64,000 nt of DNA from NCBI GenBank assembly GCA_037013495.1, contig CM072801.1, positions 101,687,816-101,751,815 of the forward strand, in the 5' to 3' direction. Every line of letters starts with the position of its first letter. Within the stretch, counting starts at the first letter, position 1. The notes beneath the pieces are model-generated. The model ran no database searches. It had not been told where the DNA came from and was given only the letters and a program-made list of their open reading frames with translations. Shown here one piece after another: positions 37,309-53,600 of the stretch. The stretch comes from Hippophae tibetana (Eukaryota > Streptophyta > Magnoliopsida > Rosales > Elaeagnaceae). Both the position numbers and the translations under genes were made by a program.

Positions 37309-40300
37309 GTGATTACTTATTCTTACTTATTTACGTAAACTTATTTATTTATTATATAAATTATTTTTATAATATTTGTTTTTATATACTTACATATTCT
37401 TAGTTATATATATTCATCTATTTATTATATACTAATAAAAGTTATAATAATTATTTTTATCCACGTAGCAAGAGTTATATTTAAGTTTATCCAATTTTAA
37501 CGTCTATTTTTTGTTGTTCTTGTAGGAAAATATGAATCTATCCTTTATTATTGTTAATAATAATTACTTATTCTTATTTATTTATATTTACATATTAATT
37601 ATATTTTAATAATATATATAACAATAATTTTTCATCTATTAATTTTTATATAGTAATTACTTATTCATGGTTATTTATATTTGCATATTTATTAATTATA
37701 TTAATTATTTTTATCAACTTACATATATTCTTAGTTATATATATTCATCTATTTATTATATACTAATAAAAGTTATAATAATTATTTTTATCCACGTAGC
37801 AAGAGTTTTATTTAAGATTATCCAATTTTAACGTCTATTTTTTGTTGTTCTTGTAGGAAAATATGAATTTATCCCTTATTACTATAAATAATAATTACTT
37901 ATTCTTATTTATTTATATTTACATATTAATTATATTTTAATAATATGTATAACAATAATTTTTCATCTATTTATTTTTATATATTAATTACTTATTTATG
38001 GTTATTTATATTAACATATTTATTTATTATATTAATTATTTTTATCAACTTACATATATTCTTAGTTATATATATTCATATTTATTATATACTAATAGAA
38101 GCTATCATATTTATTTTTATAAAATAATTATATACTAATAGAAGTTATAATATTTATTTTTATAAAATATTTATTATTTATAATTATTTTTTTCCACCTA
38201 GCAAGAGTTTTTTTTATTTTATTAAATTTCAACGTTATTTTCTTTTGTTGTCTATTTATTTGTTTTTATTAATTATTGTCTCTTAAGTATGTTATTTGAG
38301 TGTTTATTATTTTGTGTTGGTTGTGGTACGAATAGAATGAAATCAATTATTTCTCTTTCTTACTTATTTTTAGTTATTTATATTCTTTATTATATTTTAA
38401 TAATATATATAATAGTTAATTTTAACTACTTATTTATTATATAGTAATTATTCATTCTTACTTGTTTATATTAACTTATTTATTTATTATATTAATTATT
38501 TTTATAAGATTTATTTTTATAAACTTACATATTCTTAGTTATATATATTCATGTATTTATTACATACTAATAAAAGTTATAATAATTATTTTTTTAAATA
38601 ATTATTTTTATCTACGTAGCAAGAGTTTTATTTAAGTTTATTCAATTTTAACGTCTATTTTTTGTTGTTCTTGTAGGAAAATATGAATCTATCCCTTATT
38701 ACTATTAATAATAATTAGTTATTCTTATTTATTTATATTTACATATTAATTATATTTTAATAATATATATAACAATAATTTTTCATCTATTTATTTTTAT
38801 ATATTAATTACTTATTTATGGTTATTTATATTAACTTATTTATTTATTATATTAATTATTTTTATCAACTTACATATATTCTTAGTTATATATATTCATA
38901 TTTATTATATACTAATAGAAGCTATCATATTTATTTTTATAAAATAATTATATACTAATAGAAGTTATAATATTTATTTTTATAATTATTTTTTTCCACC
39001 TAACAAGAGTTTTTTTTAATTTTATTAAATTTCAACGTTATTTTCTTTTGTTGTCTATTTATTTGTTTTTATTAATTATTGTCTCTTAAGTATGTTATTT
39101 GAGTGTTTATTATTTTGTGTTGGTTGTGCTAAGAATAGAATGAAATCAATTATTTCTCTTTCTTACTTATTTTTAGTTATTTATATTCTTTATTATATTT
39201 TTATAATATATATAATAGTTAATTTTAACTACTTTTTTATTATATAGTAATTATTCATTCTTACTTATTTATATTAACTTATTTATTTATTATATTAATT
39301 ATTTGTATAAGATTTATTTTTATAAACTTACATATTCTTAGTTATATATATTCATGTATTTATTACATACTAATAAAAGTTATAATAATTATTTTTTTAA
39401 ATAATTATTTTTATCTACGTAGCAGGAGTTTTATTTAAGTTTATTCAATTTTAACGTCTATTTTTTGTTGTTCTTGTAGGAAAATATGAATCTATCTCTT
39501 ATTACTGTTAATAATAATTACTTTTTCTTATTTATTTATATTTACATATTAATTATATTTTAATAATATATATAACAATAATTTTTCATCTATTAATTTT
39601 TATATAGTAATTACTTATTCATGGTTATTTATATTTACATATTTATTAATTATATTAATTATTTTTATCAACTTACATATATTATTAGTTATATATATTC
39701 ATATTTTTTATATACTAATAGAAGCTATAATATTTATTTTTATAAAATAATTATATACTAATAGAAGTTATAATATTTATTTTTATAAAATAATTATTTT
39801 TTTCCACCTAGCAAGGGTTTTTTTTAATTTTATTCAATTGTAATGTTATTATCTTTTGTTGTCTACTTATTTATTTTTATTAATTATTGTCTCTTATGTA
39901 TTTTATTTGTGTGTTTATTATTTTGTGTTGGTTGGGCTACGTAAATTAATTGATTCTCTTTATTACTTATTTTTAGTTATTGATATTCTTTATTATATTA
40001 TAATAATATATATAATTATTATTTTTTAACTACTTATTTATTACATAGTAATTACTTATTCTTACTTATTTACGTAAACTTATTTATTTATTATATAAAT
40101 TATTTTTATAATATTTGTTTTTATATACTTACATATTCTTAGTTATATATATTCATCTATTTATTATATACTAATAAAAGTTATAATAATTATTTTTATC
40201 CACGTAGCAAGAGTTATATTTAAGTTTATCCAATTTTAACGTCTATTTTTTGTTGTTCTTGTAGGAAAATATGAATCTATCCTTTATTATTGTTAATAAT

Positions 40301-42785
40301 AATTACTTATTCTTATTTATTTATATTTACATATTAATTATATTTTAATAATATATATAACAATAATTTTTCATCTATTAATTTTTATATAGTAATTACT
40401 TATTCATGGTTATTTATATTTGCATATTTATTAATTATATTAATTATTTTTATCAACTTACATATATTCTTAGTTATATATATTCATCTATTTATTATAT
40501 ACTAATAAAAGTTATAATAATTATTTTTATCCACGTAGCAAGAGTTTTATTTAAGATTATCCAATTTTAACGTCTATTTTTTGTTGTTCTTGTAGGAAAA
40601 TATGAATTTATCCCTTATTACTATAAATAATAATTACTTATTCTTATTTATTTATATTTACATATTAATTATATTTTAATAATATGTATAACAATAATTT
40701 TTCATCTATTTATTTTTATATATTAATTACTTATTTATGGTTATTTATATTAACATATTTATTTATTATATTAATTATTTTTATCAACTTACATATATTC
40801 TTAGTTATATATATTCATATTTATTATATACTAATAGAAGCTATCATATTTATTTTTATAAAATAATTATATACTAATAGAAGTTATAATATTTATTTTT
40901 ATAAAATATTTATTATTTATAATTATTTTTTTCCACCTAGCAAGAGTTTTTTTTATTTTATTAAATTTCAACGTTATTTTCTTTTGTTGTCTATTTATTT
41001 GTTTTTATTAATTATTGTCTCTTAAGTATGTTATTTGAGTGTTTATTATTTTGTGTTGGTTGTGGTACGAATAGAATGAAATCAATTATTTCTCTTTCTT
41101 ACTTATTTTTAGTTATTTATATTCTTTATTATATTTTAATAATATATATAATAGTTAATTTTAACTACTTATTTATTATATAGTAATTATTCATTCTTAC
41201 TTGTTTATATTAACTTATTTATTTATTATATTAATTATTTTTATAAGATTTATTTTTATAAACTTACATATTCTTAGTTATATATATTCATGTATTTATT
41301 ACATACTAATAAAAGTTATAATAATTATTTTTTTAAATAATTATTTTTATCTACGTAGCAAGAGTTTTATTTAAGTTTATTCAATTTTAACGTCTATTTT
41401 TTGTTGTTCTTGTAGGAAAATATGAATCTATCCCTTATTACTATTAATAATAATTAGTTATTCTTATTTATTTATATTTACATATTAATTATATTTTAAT
41501 AATATATATAACAATAATTTTTCATCTATTTATTTTTATATATTAATTACTTATTTATGGTTATTTATATTAACTTATTTATTTATTATATTAATTATTT
41601 TTATCAACTTACATATATTCTTAGTTATATATATTCATATTTATTATATACTAATAGAAGCTATCATATTTATTTTTATAAAATAATTATATACTAATAG
41701 AAGTTATAATATTTATTTTTATAATTATTTTTTTCCACCTAACAAGAGTTTTTTTTAATTTTATTAAATTTCAACGTTATTTTCTTTTGTTGTCTATTTA
41801 TTTGTTTTTATTAATTATTGTCTCTTAAGTATGTTATTTGAGTGTTTATTATTTTGTGTTGGTTGTGCTAAGAATAGAATGAAATCAATTATTTCTCTTT
41901 CTTACTTATTTTTAGTTATTTATATTCTTTATTATATTTTTATAATATATATAATAGTTAATTTTAACTACTTATTTATTATATAGTAATTATTCATTCT
42001 TACTTATTTATATTAACTTATTTATTTATTATATTAATTATTTGTATAAGATTTATTTTTATAAACTTACATATTCTTAGTTATATATATTCATGTATTT
42101 ATTACATACTAATAAAAGTTATAATAATTATTTTTTTAAATAATTATTTTTATCTACGTAGCAAGAGTTTTATTTAAATTTATCCAATTTTAACGTCTAT
42201 TTTTTGTTGTTCTTGTAGGAAAATATGAATCTATCTCTTATTACTATTAATAATAACTACTTATTCTTATTTATTTATATTTACATATTTATTATATTTT
42301 AATAATATATATAATAATGATTTTTCATCTATTAATTTTTATATAGTAATTACTTATTCATGGTTATTTATATTTACATATTTATTAATTATATTAATTA
42401 TTTTTATCAACTTACATATATTATTAGTTATATATATTCATATTTTTTATATACTAATAGAAGCTATAATATTTATTTTTATAAAATAATTATATACTAA
42501 TAGAAGTTATAATATTTATTTTTATAAAATAATTATTTTTTTCCACCTAGCAAGGGTTTTTTTAATTTTATTCAATTGTAATGTTATTATCTTTTGTTGT
42601 CTACTTATTTATTTTTATTAATTATTGTCTCTTATGTATTTTATTTGTGTGTTTATTATTTTGTGTTGGTTGGGCTACGTAAATTAATTGATTCTCTTTA
42701 TTACTTATTTTTAGTTATTGATATTCTTTATTATATTATAATAATATATATAATTATTATTTTTTAACTACTTATTTATTACATA
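37309..42785 (+). repeat. 2739-bp HOR, two tandem copies
   Basis: Copies start at 37309 and 40048. They share rare markers at a constant offset of about 2739 bp: AATATGTATAACAATAAT (37944 and 40683), GTTGTGGTACGAATAG (about 38321 and 41060), AATTAGTTATTC (about 38714 and 41453) and CACCTAACAAGAG (38997 and 41736). The AATATGTATAAC marker occurs a third time at 43421, so a partial third copy follows. Each is a 1.93-kb HOR plus an additional A-B' pair of about 803 bp. Confidence 0.85.
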
Positions 42786-45700
42786 GTAATTACTTATTCT
42801 TACTTATTTATGTAAACTTATTTATTTATTATATAAATTATTTTTATAATATTTGTTTTTATATACTTACATATTCTTAGTTATATATATTCATCTATTT
42901 ATTATATACTAATAAAAGTTATAATAATTATTTTTATCCACGTAGCAAGAGTTATATTTAAGTTTATCCAATTTTAACGTCTATTTTTTGTTGTTCTTGT
43001 AGGAAAATATGAATCTATCCTTTATTATTGTTAATAATAATTACTTATTCTTATTTATTTATATTTACATATTAATTATATTTTAATAATATATATAACA
43101 ATAATTTTTCATCTATTAATTTTTATATAGTAATTACTTATTCATGGTTATTTATATTTGCATATTTATTAATTATATTAATTATTTTTATCAACTTACA
43201 TATATTCTTAGTTATATATATTCATCTATTTATTATATACTAATAAAAGTTATAATAATTATTTTTATCCACGTAGCAAGAGTTTTATTTAAGATTATCC
43301 AATTTTAACGTCTATTTTTTGTTGTTCTTGTAGGAAAATATGAATTTATCCCTTATTACTATAAATAATAATTACTTATTCTTATTTATTTATATTTACA
43401 TATTAATTATATTTTAATAATATGTATAACAATAATTTTTCATCTATTTATTTTTATATATTAATTACTTATTTATGGTTATTTATATTAACATATTTAT
43501 TTATTATATTAATTATTTTTATCAACTTACATATATTCTTAGTTATATATATTCATATTTATTATATACTAATAGAAGCTATCATATTTATTTTTATAAA
43601 ATAATTATATACTAATAGAAGTTATAATATTTATTTTTATAAAATATTTATTATTTATAATTATTTTTTTCCACCTAGCAAGAGTTTTTTTTTATTTTAT
43701 TAAATTTCAACGTTATTTTCTTTTGTTGTCTATTTATTTGTTTTTATTAATTATTGTCTCTTAAGTATGTTATTTGAGTGTTTATTATTTTGTGTTGGTT
43801 GTGCTACGAATAGAATGAAATCAATTATTTCTCTTTCTTACTTATTTTTAGTTATTTATATTCTTTATTATATTTTAATAATATATATAATAGTTAATTT
43901 TAACTACTTATTTATTATATAGTAATTAATCATTCTTACTTGTTTATATTAACTTATTTATTTATTATATTAATTATTTTTATAAGATTTATTTTTATAA
44001 ACTTACATATTCTTAGTTATATATATTCATGTATTTATTACATACTAATAAAAGTTATAATAATTATTTTTTTAAATAATTATTTTTATCTACGTAGCAA
44101 GAGTTTTATTTAAGTTTATTCAATTTTAACGTCTATTTTTTGTTGTTCTTGTAGGAAAATATGAATCTATCCCTTATTACTATTAATAATAATTACTTAT
44201 TCTTATTTATTTATATTTACATATTTATTATATTTTAATAATATATATAATAATAATTTTTCATCTATTAATTTTTATATAGTAATTACTTATTCATGGT
44301 TATTTATATTTGCATATTTATTAATTATATTAATTATTTTTATCAACTTACATATATTATTAGTTATATATAATCATATTTTTTATATACTAATAAAAGC
44401 TATAATATTTATTTTTATAAAATAATTATATACTAATAGAAGTTATAATATTTATTTTTATAAAATAATTATTTTTTTCCACCTAGCAAGGGTTTTTTTA
44501 ATTTATTCAATTGTAATGTTATTATCTTTTGTTGTCTACTTATTTATTTTTATTAATTATTGTCTCTTATGTATTTTATTTGTGTGTTTATTATTTTGTG
44601 TTGGTTGGGCTACGTAAATTAATTGATTCTCTTTATTACTTATTTTTAGTTATTGATATTCTTTATTATATTATAATAATATATATAATTATTATTTTTT
44701 AACTACTTATTTATTACATAGTAATTACTTATTCTTACTTATTTATGTAAACTTATTTATTTATTATATAAATTATTTTTATAATATTTGTTTTTATATA
44801 CTTACATATTCTTAGTTATATATATTCATCTATTTATTATATACTAATAAAAGTTATAATAATTATTTTTATCCACTTAGCAAGAGTTATATTTAAGTTT
44901 ATCCAATTTTAACGTCTATTTTTTGTTGTTCTTGTAGGAAAATATGAATCTATCCTTTATTACTGTTAATAATAATTAGTTATTCTTATTTATTTATATT
45001 TACATATTAATTATATTTTAATAATATATATAACAATAATTTTTCATCTATTAATTTTTATATAGTAATTACTTATTCATGGTTATTTATATTTGCATAT
45101 TTATTAATTATATTAATTATTTTTATCAACTTACATATATTCTTAGTTATATATATTCATCTATTTATTATATACTAATAAAAGTTATAATAATTATTTT
45201 TATCCACGTAGCAAGAGTTTTATTTAAGATTATCCAATTTTAACGTTTATTTTTTGTTGTTCTTGTAGGAAAATATGAATTTATCCCTTATTACTATAAA
45301 TAATAATTACTTATTCTTATTTATTTATATTTACATATTAATTATATTTTAATAATATATATAACAATAATTTTTCATCTATTTATTTTTATATATTAAT
45401 TACTTATTTATGGTTATTTATATTAACTTATTTATTTATTATATTAATTATTTTTATCAACTTACATATATTCTTAGTTATATATATTCATATTTATTAT
45501 ATACTAATAGAAGCTATCATATTTATTTTTATAAAATAATTATATACTAATAGAAGTTATAATATTTATTATTTATAATTATTTTTTTCCACCTAGCAAG
45601 AGTTTTTTTTAATTTTATTAAATTTCAACGTTATTTTCTTTTGTTGTCTATTTATTTGTTTTTATTAATTATTGTCTCTTAAGTATGTTATTTGAGTGTT

Positions 45701-48700
45701 TATTATTTTGTGTTGGTTGTGCTACGAATAGAATGAAATCAATTATTTCTCTTTCTTACTTATTTTTAGTTATTTATATTCTTTATTATATTTTTATAAT
45801 ATATATAATAGTTAATTTTAACTACTTATTTATTATATAGTAATTATTCATTCTTACTTATTTATATTAACTTATTTATTTATTATATTAATTATTTTTA
45901 TAAGATTTATTTTTATAAACTTACATATTCTTAGTTATATATATTCATGTATTTATTACATACTAATAAAAGTTATAATAATTATTTTTTTAAATAATTA
46001 TTTTTATCTACGTAGCAGGAGTTTTATTTAAGTTTATTCAATTTTAACGTCTATTTTTTGTTGTTCTTGTAGGAAAATATGAATCTATCTCTTATTACTA
46101 TTAATAATAACTACTTATTCTTATTTATTTATATTTACATATTTATTATATTTTAATAATATATATAATAATAATTTTTCATCTATTAATTTTTATATAG
46201 TAATTACTTATTCATGGTTATTTATATTTACATATTTATTAATTATATTAATTATTTTTATCAACTTACATATATTATTAGTTATATATATTCAAATTTT
46301 TTATATACTAATAGAAGCTATAATATTTATTTTTATAAAATAATTATATACTAATAGAAGTTATAATATTTATTTTTATAAAATAATTATTTTTTTCCAC
46401 CTAGCAAGGGTTTTTTTTTAATTTTATTCAATTGTAATGTTATTATCTTTTGTTGTCTACTTATTTGTTTTTATTAATTATTGTCTCTTATGTATTTTAT
46501 TTGAGTGTTTATTATTTTGTATTGGTTGAGCTACGTAAATCAATTGATTCTCTTTATTACTTTTTTTAGTTATTGATATTCTTTATTATATTTTAATAAT
46601 ATATGTAATAATTATTTTTTAACTACTTATTTATTACATAGTAATTACTTATTCTTACTTATTAATGTAAACTTATTTATTTATTATATAAATTATTTTT
46701 ATAATATTTGTTTTTATATACTTACATATTCTTAGTTATATATATATTTATCTATTTATTATATACTAATAAAAGTTATAATAATTATTTTTATCCACGT
46801 AGCAAGAGTTATATTTAAGTTTATCCAATTTTAACGTCTATTTTTTGTTGTTCTTGTAGGAAAATATGAATCTATCCCTTATTACTGTTAATAATAATTA
46901 CTTATTCTTATTTATTTATATTTACATATTAATTATATTTTAATAATATATATAACAATAATTTTTCATCTATTAATTTTTATATAGTAATTACTTATTC
47001 ATGGTTATTTATATTTGCATATTTATTAATTATATTAATTATTTTTATCAACTTACATATATTCTTAGTTATATATATTCATCTATTTATTATATACTAA
47101 TAAAAGTTATAATAATTATTTTTATCCACGTAGCAAGAGTTTTATTTAAGATTATCCAATTTTAACGTTTATTTTTTGTTGTTCTTGTAGGAAAATATGA
47201 ATTTATCCCTTATTACTATAAATAATAATTACTTATTCTTATTTATTTATATTTACATATTAATTATATTTTAATAATATATATAACAATAATTTTTCAT
47301 CTATTTATTTTTATATATTAATTACTTATTTATGGTTATTTATATTAACTTATTTATTTATTATATTAATTATTTTTATCAACTTACATATATTCTTAGT
47401 TATATATATTCATATTTATTATATACTAATAGAAGCTATCATATTTATTTTTATAAAATAATTATATACTAATAGAAGTTATAATATTTATTATTTATAA
47501 TTATTTTTTTCCACCTAGCAAGAGTTTTTTTTAATTTTATTAAATTTCAACGTTATTTTCTTTTGTTGTCTATTTATTTGTTTTTATTAATTATTGTCTC
47601 TTAAGTATGTTATTTGAGTGTTTATTATTTTGTGTTGGTTGTGCTACGAATAGAATGAAATCAATTATTTCTCTTTCTTACTTATTTTTAGTTATTTATA
47701 TTCTTTATTATATTTTTATAATATATATAATAGTTAATTTTAACTACTTATTTATTATATAGTAATTATTCATTCTTACTTATTTATATTAACTTATTTA
47801 TTTATTATATTAATTATTTTTATAAGATTTATTTTTATAAACTTACATATTCTTAGTTATATATATTCATGTATTTATTACATACTAATAAAAGTTATAA
47901 TAATTATTTTTTTAAATAATTATTTTTATCCACGTAGCAAGATTTCTATTTAAGTTTATTCAATTTTAACGTCTATTTTTTGTTGTTCTAGTAGGAAAAT
48001 ATGAATCTATCTCTTATTACTGTTAATAATAATTACTTATTCTTATTTATTTATATTTACATATTAATTATATTTTAATAATATATATAACAATAATTTT
48101 TCATCTATTAATTTTTATATAGTAATTACTTATTCATGGTTATTTATATTTGCATATTTATTAATTATATTAATTATTTTTATCAACTTACATATATTCT
48201 TAGTTATATATATTCATCTATTTATTATATACTAATAAAAGTTATAATAATTATTTTTATCCACGTAGCAAGAGTTTTATTTAAGATTATCCAATTTTAA
48301 CATCTATTTTTTGTTGTTCTTGTAGGAAAATATGAATTTATCCCTTATTACTATAAATAATAATTACTTATTCTTATTTATTTATATTTACATATTAATT
48401 ATATTTTAATAATATATATAACAATAATTTTTCATCTATTAATTTTTATATATTAATTACTTATTTATGGTTATTTATATTAACTTATTTATTTATTATA
48501 TTAATTATTTTTATCAACTTACATATATTCTTAGTTATATATATTCATATTTATTATATACTAATAGAAGCTATCATATTTATTTTTATAAAATAATTAT
48601 ATACTAATAGAAGTTATAATATTTATTTTTATAAAATATTTATTATTTATAATTATTTTTTTCCACCTAGCAAGAGTTTTTTTTAATTTTATTAAATTTC

Positions 48701-50600
48701 AACGTTATTTTCTTTTGTTGTCTATTTATTTGTTTTTATTAATTATTGTCTCTTAAGTATGTTATTTGAGTGTTTATTATTTTGTGTTGGTTGTGCTACG
48801 AATAGAATGAAATCAATTATTTCTCTTTCTTACTTATTTTTAGTTATTTATATTCTTTATTATATTTTTATAATATATATAATAGTTAATTTTAACTACT
48901 TATTTATTATATAGTAATTATTCATTCTTACTTATTTATATTAACTTATTTATTTATTATATTAATTATTTGTATAAGATTTATTTTTATAAACTTACAT
49001 ATTCTTAGTTATATAAATTTATGTATTTATTACATACTAATAAAAGTTATAATAATTATTTTTTTAAATAATTATTTTTATCTACGTAGCAAGAGTTCTA
49101 TTTAAGTTTATTCAATTTTAACGACTATTTTTTGTTGTTCTAGTAGGAAAATATGAATCTATCTCTTATTACTGTTAATAATAATTACTTATTCTTATTT
49201 ATTTATATTTACATATTAATTATATTTTAATAATATATATAACAATAATTTTTCATCTATTAATTTTTATATAGTAATTACTTATTCATGGTTATTTATA
49301 TTTGCATATTTATTAATTATATTAATTATTTTTATCAACTTACATATATTATTAGTTATATATATTCATCTATTTATTATATACTAATAAAAGTTATAAT
49401 AATTATTTTTATCTACGTAGCAAGAGTTTTATTTAAATTTATCCAATTTTAACGTCTATTTTTTGTTGTTCTTGTAGGAAAATATGAATTTATCCCTTAT
49501 TACTATAAATAATAATTACTTATTCTTATTTATTTATATTTACATATTAATTATATTTTAATAATATATATAACAATAATTTTTCATCTATTTATTTTTA
49601 TATATTAATTACTTATTTATGGTTATTTATATTAACTTATTTATTTATTATATTAATTATTTTTATCAACTTACATATATTCTTAGTTATATATATTCAT
49701 ATTTATTATATACTAATAGAAGCTATCATATTTATTTTTATAAAATAATTATATACTAATAGAAGTTATAATATTTATTTTTATAAAATAATTATTTTTT
49801 TCCACCTAGCAAGGGTTTTTTTAATTTTATTCAATTGTAATGTTATTATCTTTTGTTGTCTACTTATTTATTTTTATTAATTATTGTCTCTTATGTATTT
49901 TATTTGAGTGTTTATTATTTTGTGTTGGTTGGGCTACGTAAATTAATTGATTCTCTTTATTACTTATTTTTAGTTATTGATATTCTTTATTATATTATAA
50001 TAATATATATAATTATTATTTTTTAACTACTTCTTTATTACATAGTAATTACTTATTCTTACTTATTTATGTAAACTTATTTATTTATTATATAAATTAT
50101 TTTTATAATATTTGTTTTTATATACTTACATATTCTTAGTTATATATATTCATCTATTTATTATATACTAATAAAAGTTATAATAATTATTTTTATCCAC
50201 GTAGCAAGAGTTATATTTAAGTTTATCCAATTTTAACGTCTATTTTTTGTTGTTCTTTTAGGAAAATATGAATCTATCCTTTATTATTGTTAATAATAAT
50301 TACTTATTCTTATTTATTTATATTTACATATTAATTATATTTTAATGATATATATAACAATAATTTTTCATCTATTAATTTTTATATAGTAATTACTTAT
50401 TCATGGTTATTTATATTTGCATATTTATTAATTATATTAATTATTTTTATCAACTTACATATATTCTTAGTTATATATATTCATCTATTTATTATATACT
50501 AATAAAAGTTATAATAATTATTTTTATCCACGTAGCAAGAGTTTTATTTAAGATTATCCAATTTTAACGTCTATTTTTTGTTGTTCTTGTAGGAAAATAT

Positions 50601-53600
50601 GAATTTATCCCTTATTACTATAAATAATAATTACTTATTCTTATTTATTTATATTTACATATTAATTATATTTTAATAATATATATAACAATAATTTTTC
50701 ATCTATTTATTTTTATATATTAATTACTTATTTATGGTTATTTATATTAACTTATTTATTTATTATATTAATTATTTTTATCAACTTACATATATTCTTA
50801 GTTATATATATTCATATTTATTATATACTAATAGAAGCTATCATATTTATTTTTATAAAATAATTATATACTAATAGAAGTTATAATATTTATTTTTATA
50901 AAATATTTATTATTTATAATTATTTTTTTCCACCTAGCAAGAGTTTTTTTTAATTTTATTAAATTTCAACGTTATTTTCTTTTGTTGTCTATTTATTTGT
51001 TTTTATTAATTATTGTCTCTTAAGTATGTTATTTGAGTTTTTATTATTTTGTGTTGGTTGTGCTACGAATAGAATGAAATCAATTATTTCTCTTTCTTAC
51101 ATATTTTTAGTTATTTATATTCTTTATTATATTTTAATAATATATATAATAGTTAATTTTAACTACTTATTTATTATATAGTAATTATTCATTCTTACTT
51201 ATTTATATTAACTTATTTATTTATTATATTAATTATTTGTATAAGATTTATTTTTATAAACTTACATATTCTTAGTTATATATATTCATGTATTTATTAC
51301 ATACTAATAAAAGTTATAATAATTATATTTTTAAATAATTATTTTTATCTACGTAGCAAGAGTTTTATTTAAATTTATCCAATTTTAACGTCTATTTTTT
51401 GTTGTTCTTGTAGGAAAATATGAATCTATCTCTTATTACTATTAATAATAACTATTTATTCTTATTTATTTATATTTCCATATTTATTATATTTTAATAA
51501 TATATATAATAATAATTTTTCATCTATTAATTTTTATATAGTAATTGCTTATTCATGGTTATTTATATTTACATATTTATTAATTATATTAATTATTTTT
51601 ATCAACTTACATATATTATTAGTTATATATATTCATATTTTTTATATACTAATAGAAGCTATAATATTTATTTTTATAAAATAATTATATACTAATAGAA
51701 GTTATAATTTTATTTTTATAAAATAATTATTTTTTTCCACCTAGCAAGGGTTTTTTTAATTTTATTCAATTGTAATGTTATTATCTTTTGTTGTCTACTT
51801 ATTTATTTTTATTAATTATTGTCTATTATGTATTTTATTTGAGTGTTTATTATTTTGTGTTGGTTGGGCTACGTAAATTAATTGATTCTCTTTATTACTT
51901 ATTTTTAGTTATTGATATTCTTTATTATATTATAATAATATATATAATTATTATTTTTTAACTACTTCTTTATTACATAGTAATTACTTATTCTTACTTA
52001 TTTATGTAAACTTATTTATTTATTATATAAATTATTTTTATAATATTTGTTTTTATATACTTACATATTCTTAGTTATATATATTCATCTATTTATTATA
52101 TACTATTAAAAGTTATAATAATTATTTTTATCCACGTAGCAAGAGTTATATTTAAGTTTATCCAATTTTAACGTCTACTTTTTGTTGTTCTTGTAGGAAA
52201 ATATGAATCTATCCTTTATTATTGTTAATAATAATTACTTATTCTTATTTATTTATATTTACATATTAATTATATTTTAATAATATATATAACAATAATT
52301 TTTCATCTATTTATTTTTATATATTAATTACTTATTTATGGTTATTTATATTAACTTATTTATTTATTATATTAATTATTTTTATCAACTTACATATATT
52401 CTTAGTTATATATATTCATATTTATTATATACTAATAGAAGCAATCATATTTATTTTTATAAAATAATTATATACTAATAGAAGTTATAATATTTATTTT
52501 TATAAAATATTTATTATTTATAATTATTTTTTTCCACCTAGCAAGAGTTTTTTTTAATTTTATTAAATTTCAACGTTATTTTCTTTTGTTGTCTATTTAT
52601 TTGTTTTTATTAATTATTGTCTCTTAAGTATGTTATTTGAGTGTTTATTATTTTGTGTTGGTTGTGCTACGAATAGAATAAAATCAATTATTTCTCTTTC
52701 TTACTTATTTTTAGTTATTTATATTCTTTATTATATTTTAATAATATATATAATAGTTAATTTTAACTACTTATTTATTATATAGTAATTATTCATTCTT
52801 ACTTGTTTATATTAACTTATTTATTTATTATATTAATTATTTTTATAAGATTTATTTTTATAAACTTACATATTCTTAGTTATATATATTCATGTATTTA
52901 TTACATACTAATAAAAGTTATAATAATTATTTTTTTAAATAATTATTTTTATCTACGTAGCAAGAGTTTTATTTAAGTTTATTCAATTTTAACGTCTATT
53001 TTTGGTTGTTCTTGTAGGAAAATATGAATTTATCCCTTATTACTATAAATAATAATTACTTATTCTTATTTATTTATATTTACATATTAATTATATTTTA
53101 ATAATATATATAACAATAATTTTTCATCTATTTATTTTTATATATTAATTACTTATTTATGGTTATTTATATTAACTTATTTATTTATTATATTAATTAT
53201 TTTTATCAACTTACATATATTCTTAGTTATATATATTCATATTTATTATATACTAATAGAAGCTATCATATTTATTTTTATAAAATAATTATATACTAAT
53301 AGAAGTTATAATATTTATTTTTATAAAATATTTATTATTTATAATTATTTTTTTCCACCTAGCAAGAGTTTTTTTTAATTTTATTAAATTTCAACGTTAT
53401 TTTCTTTTGTTGTCTATTTATTTGTTTTTATTAATTATTGTCTCTTAAGTATGTTATTTGAGTTTTTATTATTTTGTGTTGGTTGTGCTACGAATAGAAT
53501 GAAATCAATTATTTCTCTTTCTTACATATTTTTAGTTATTTATATTCTTTATTATATTTTAATAATATATATAATAGTTAATTTTAACTACTTATTTATT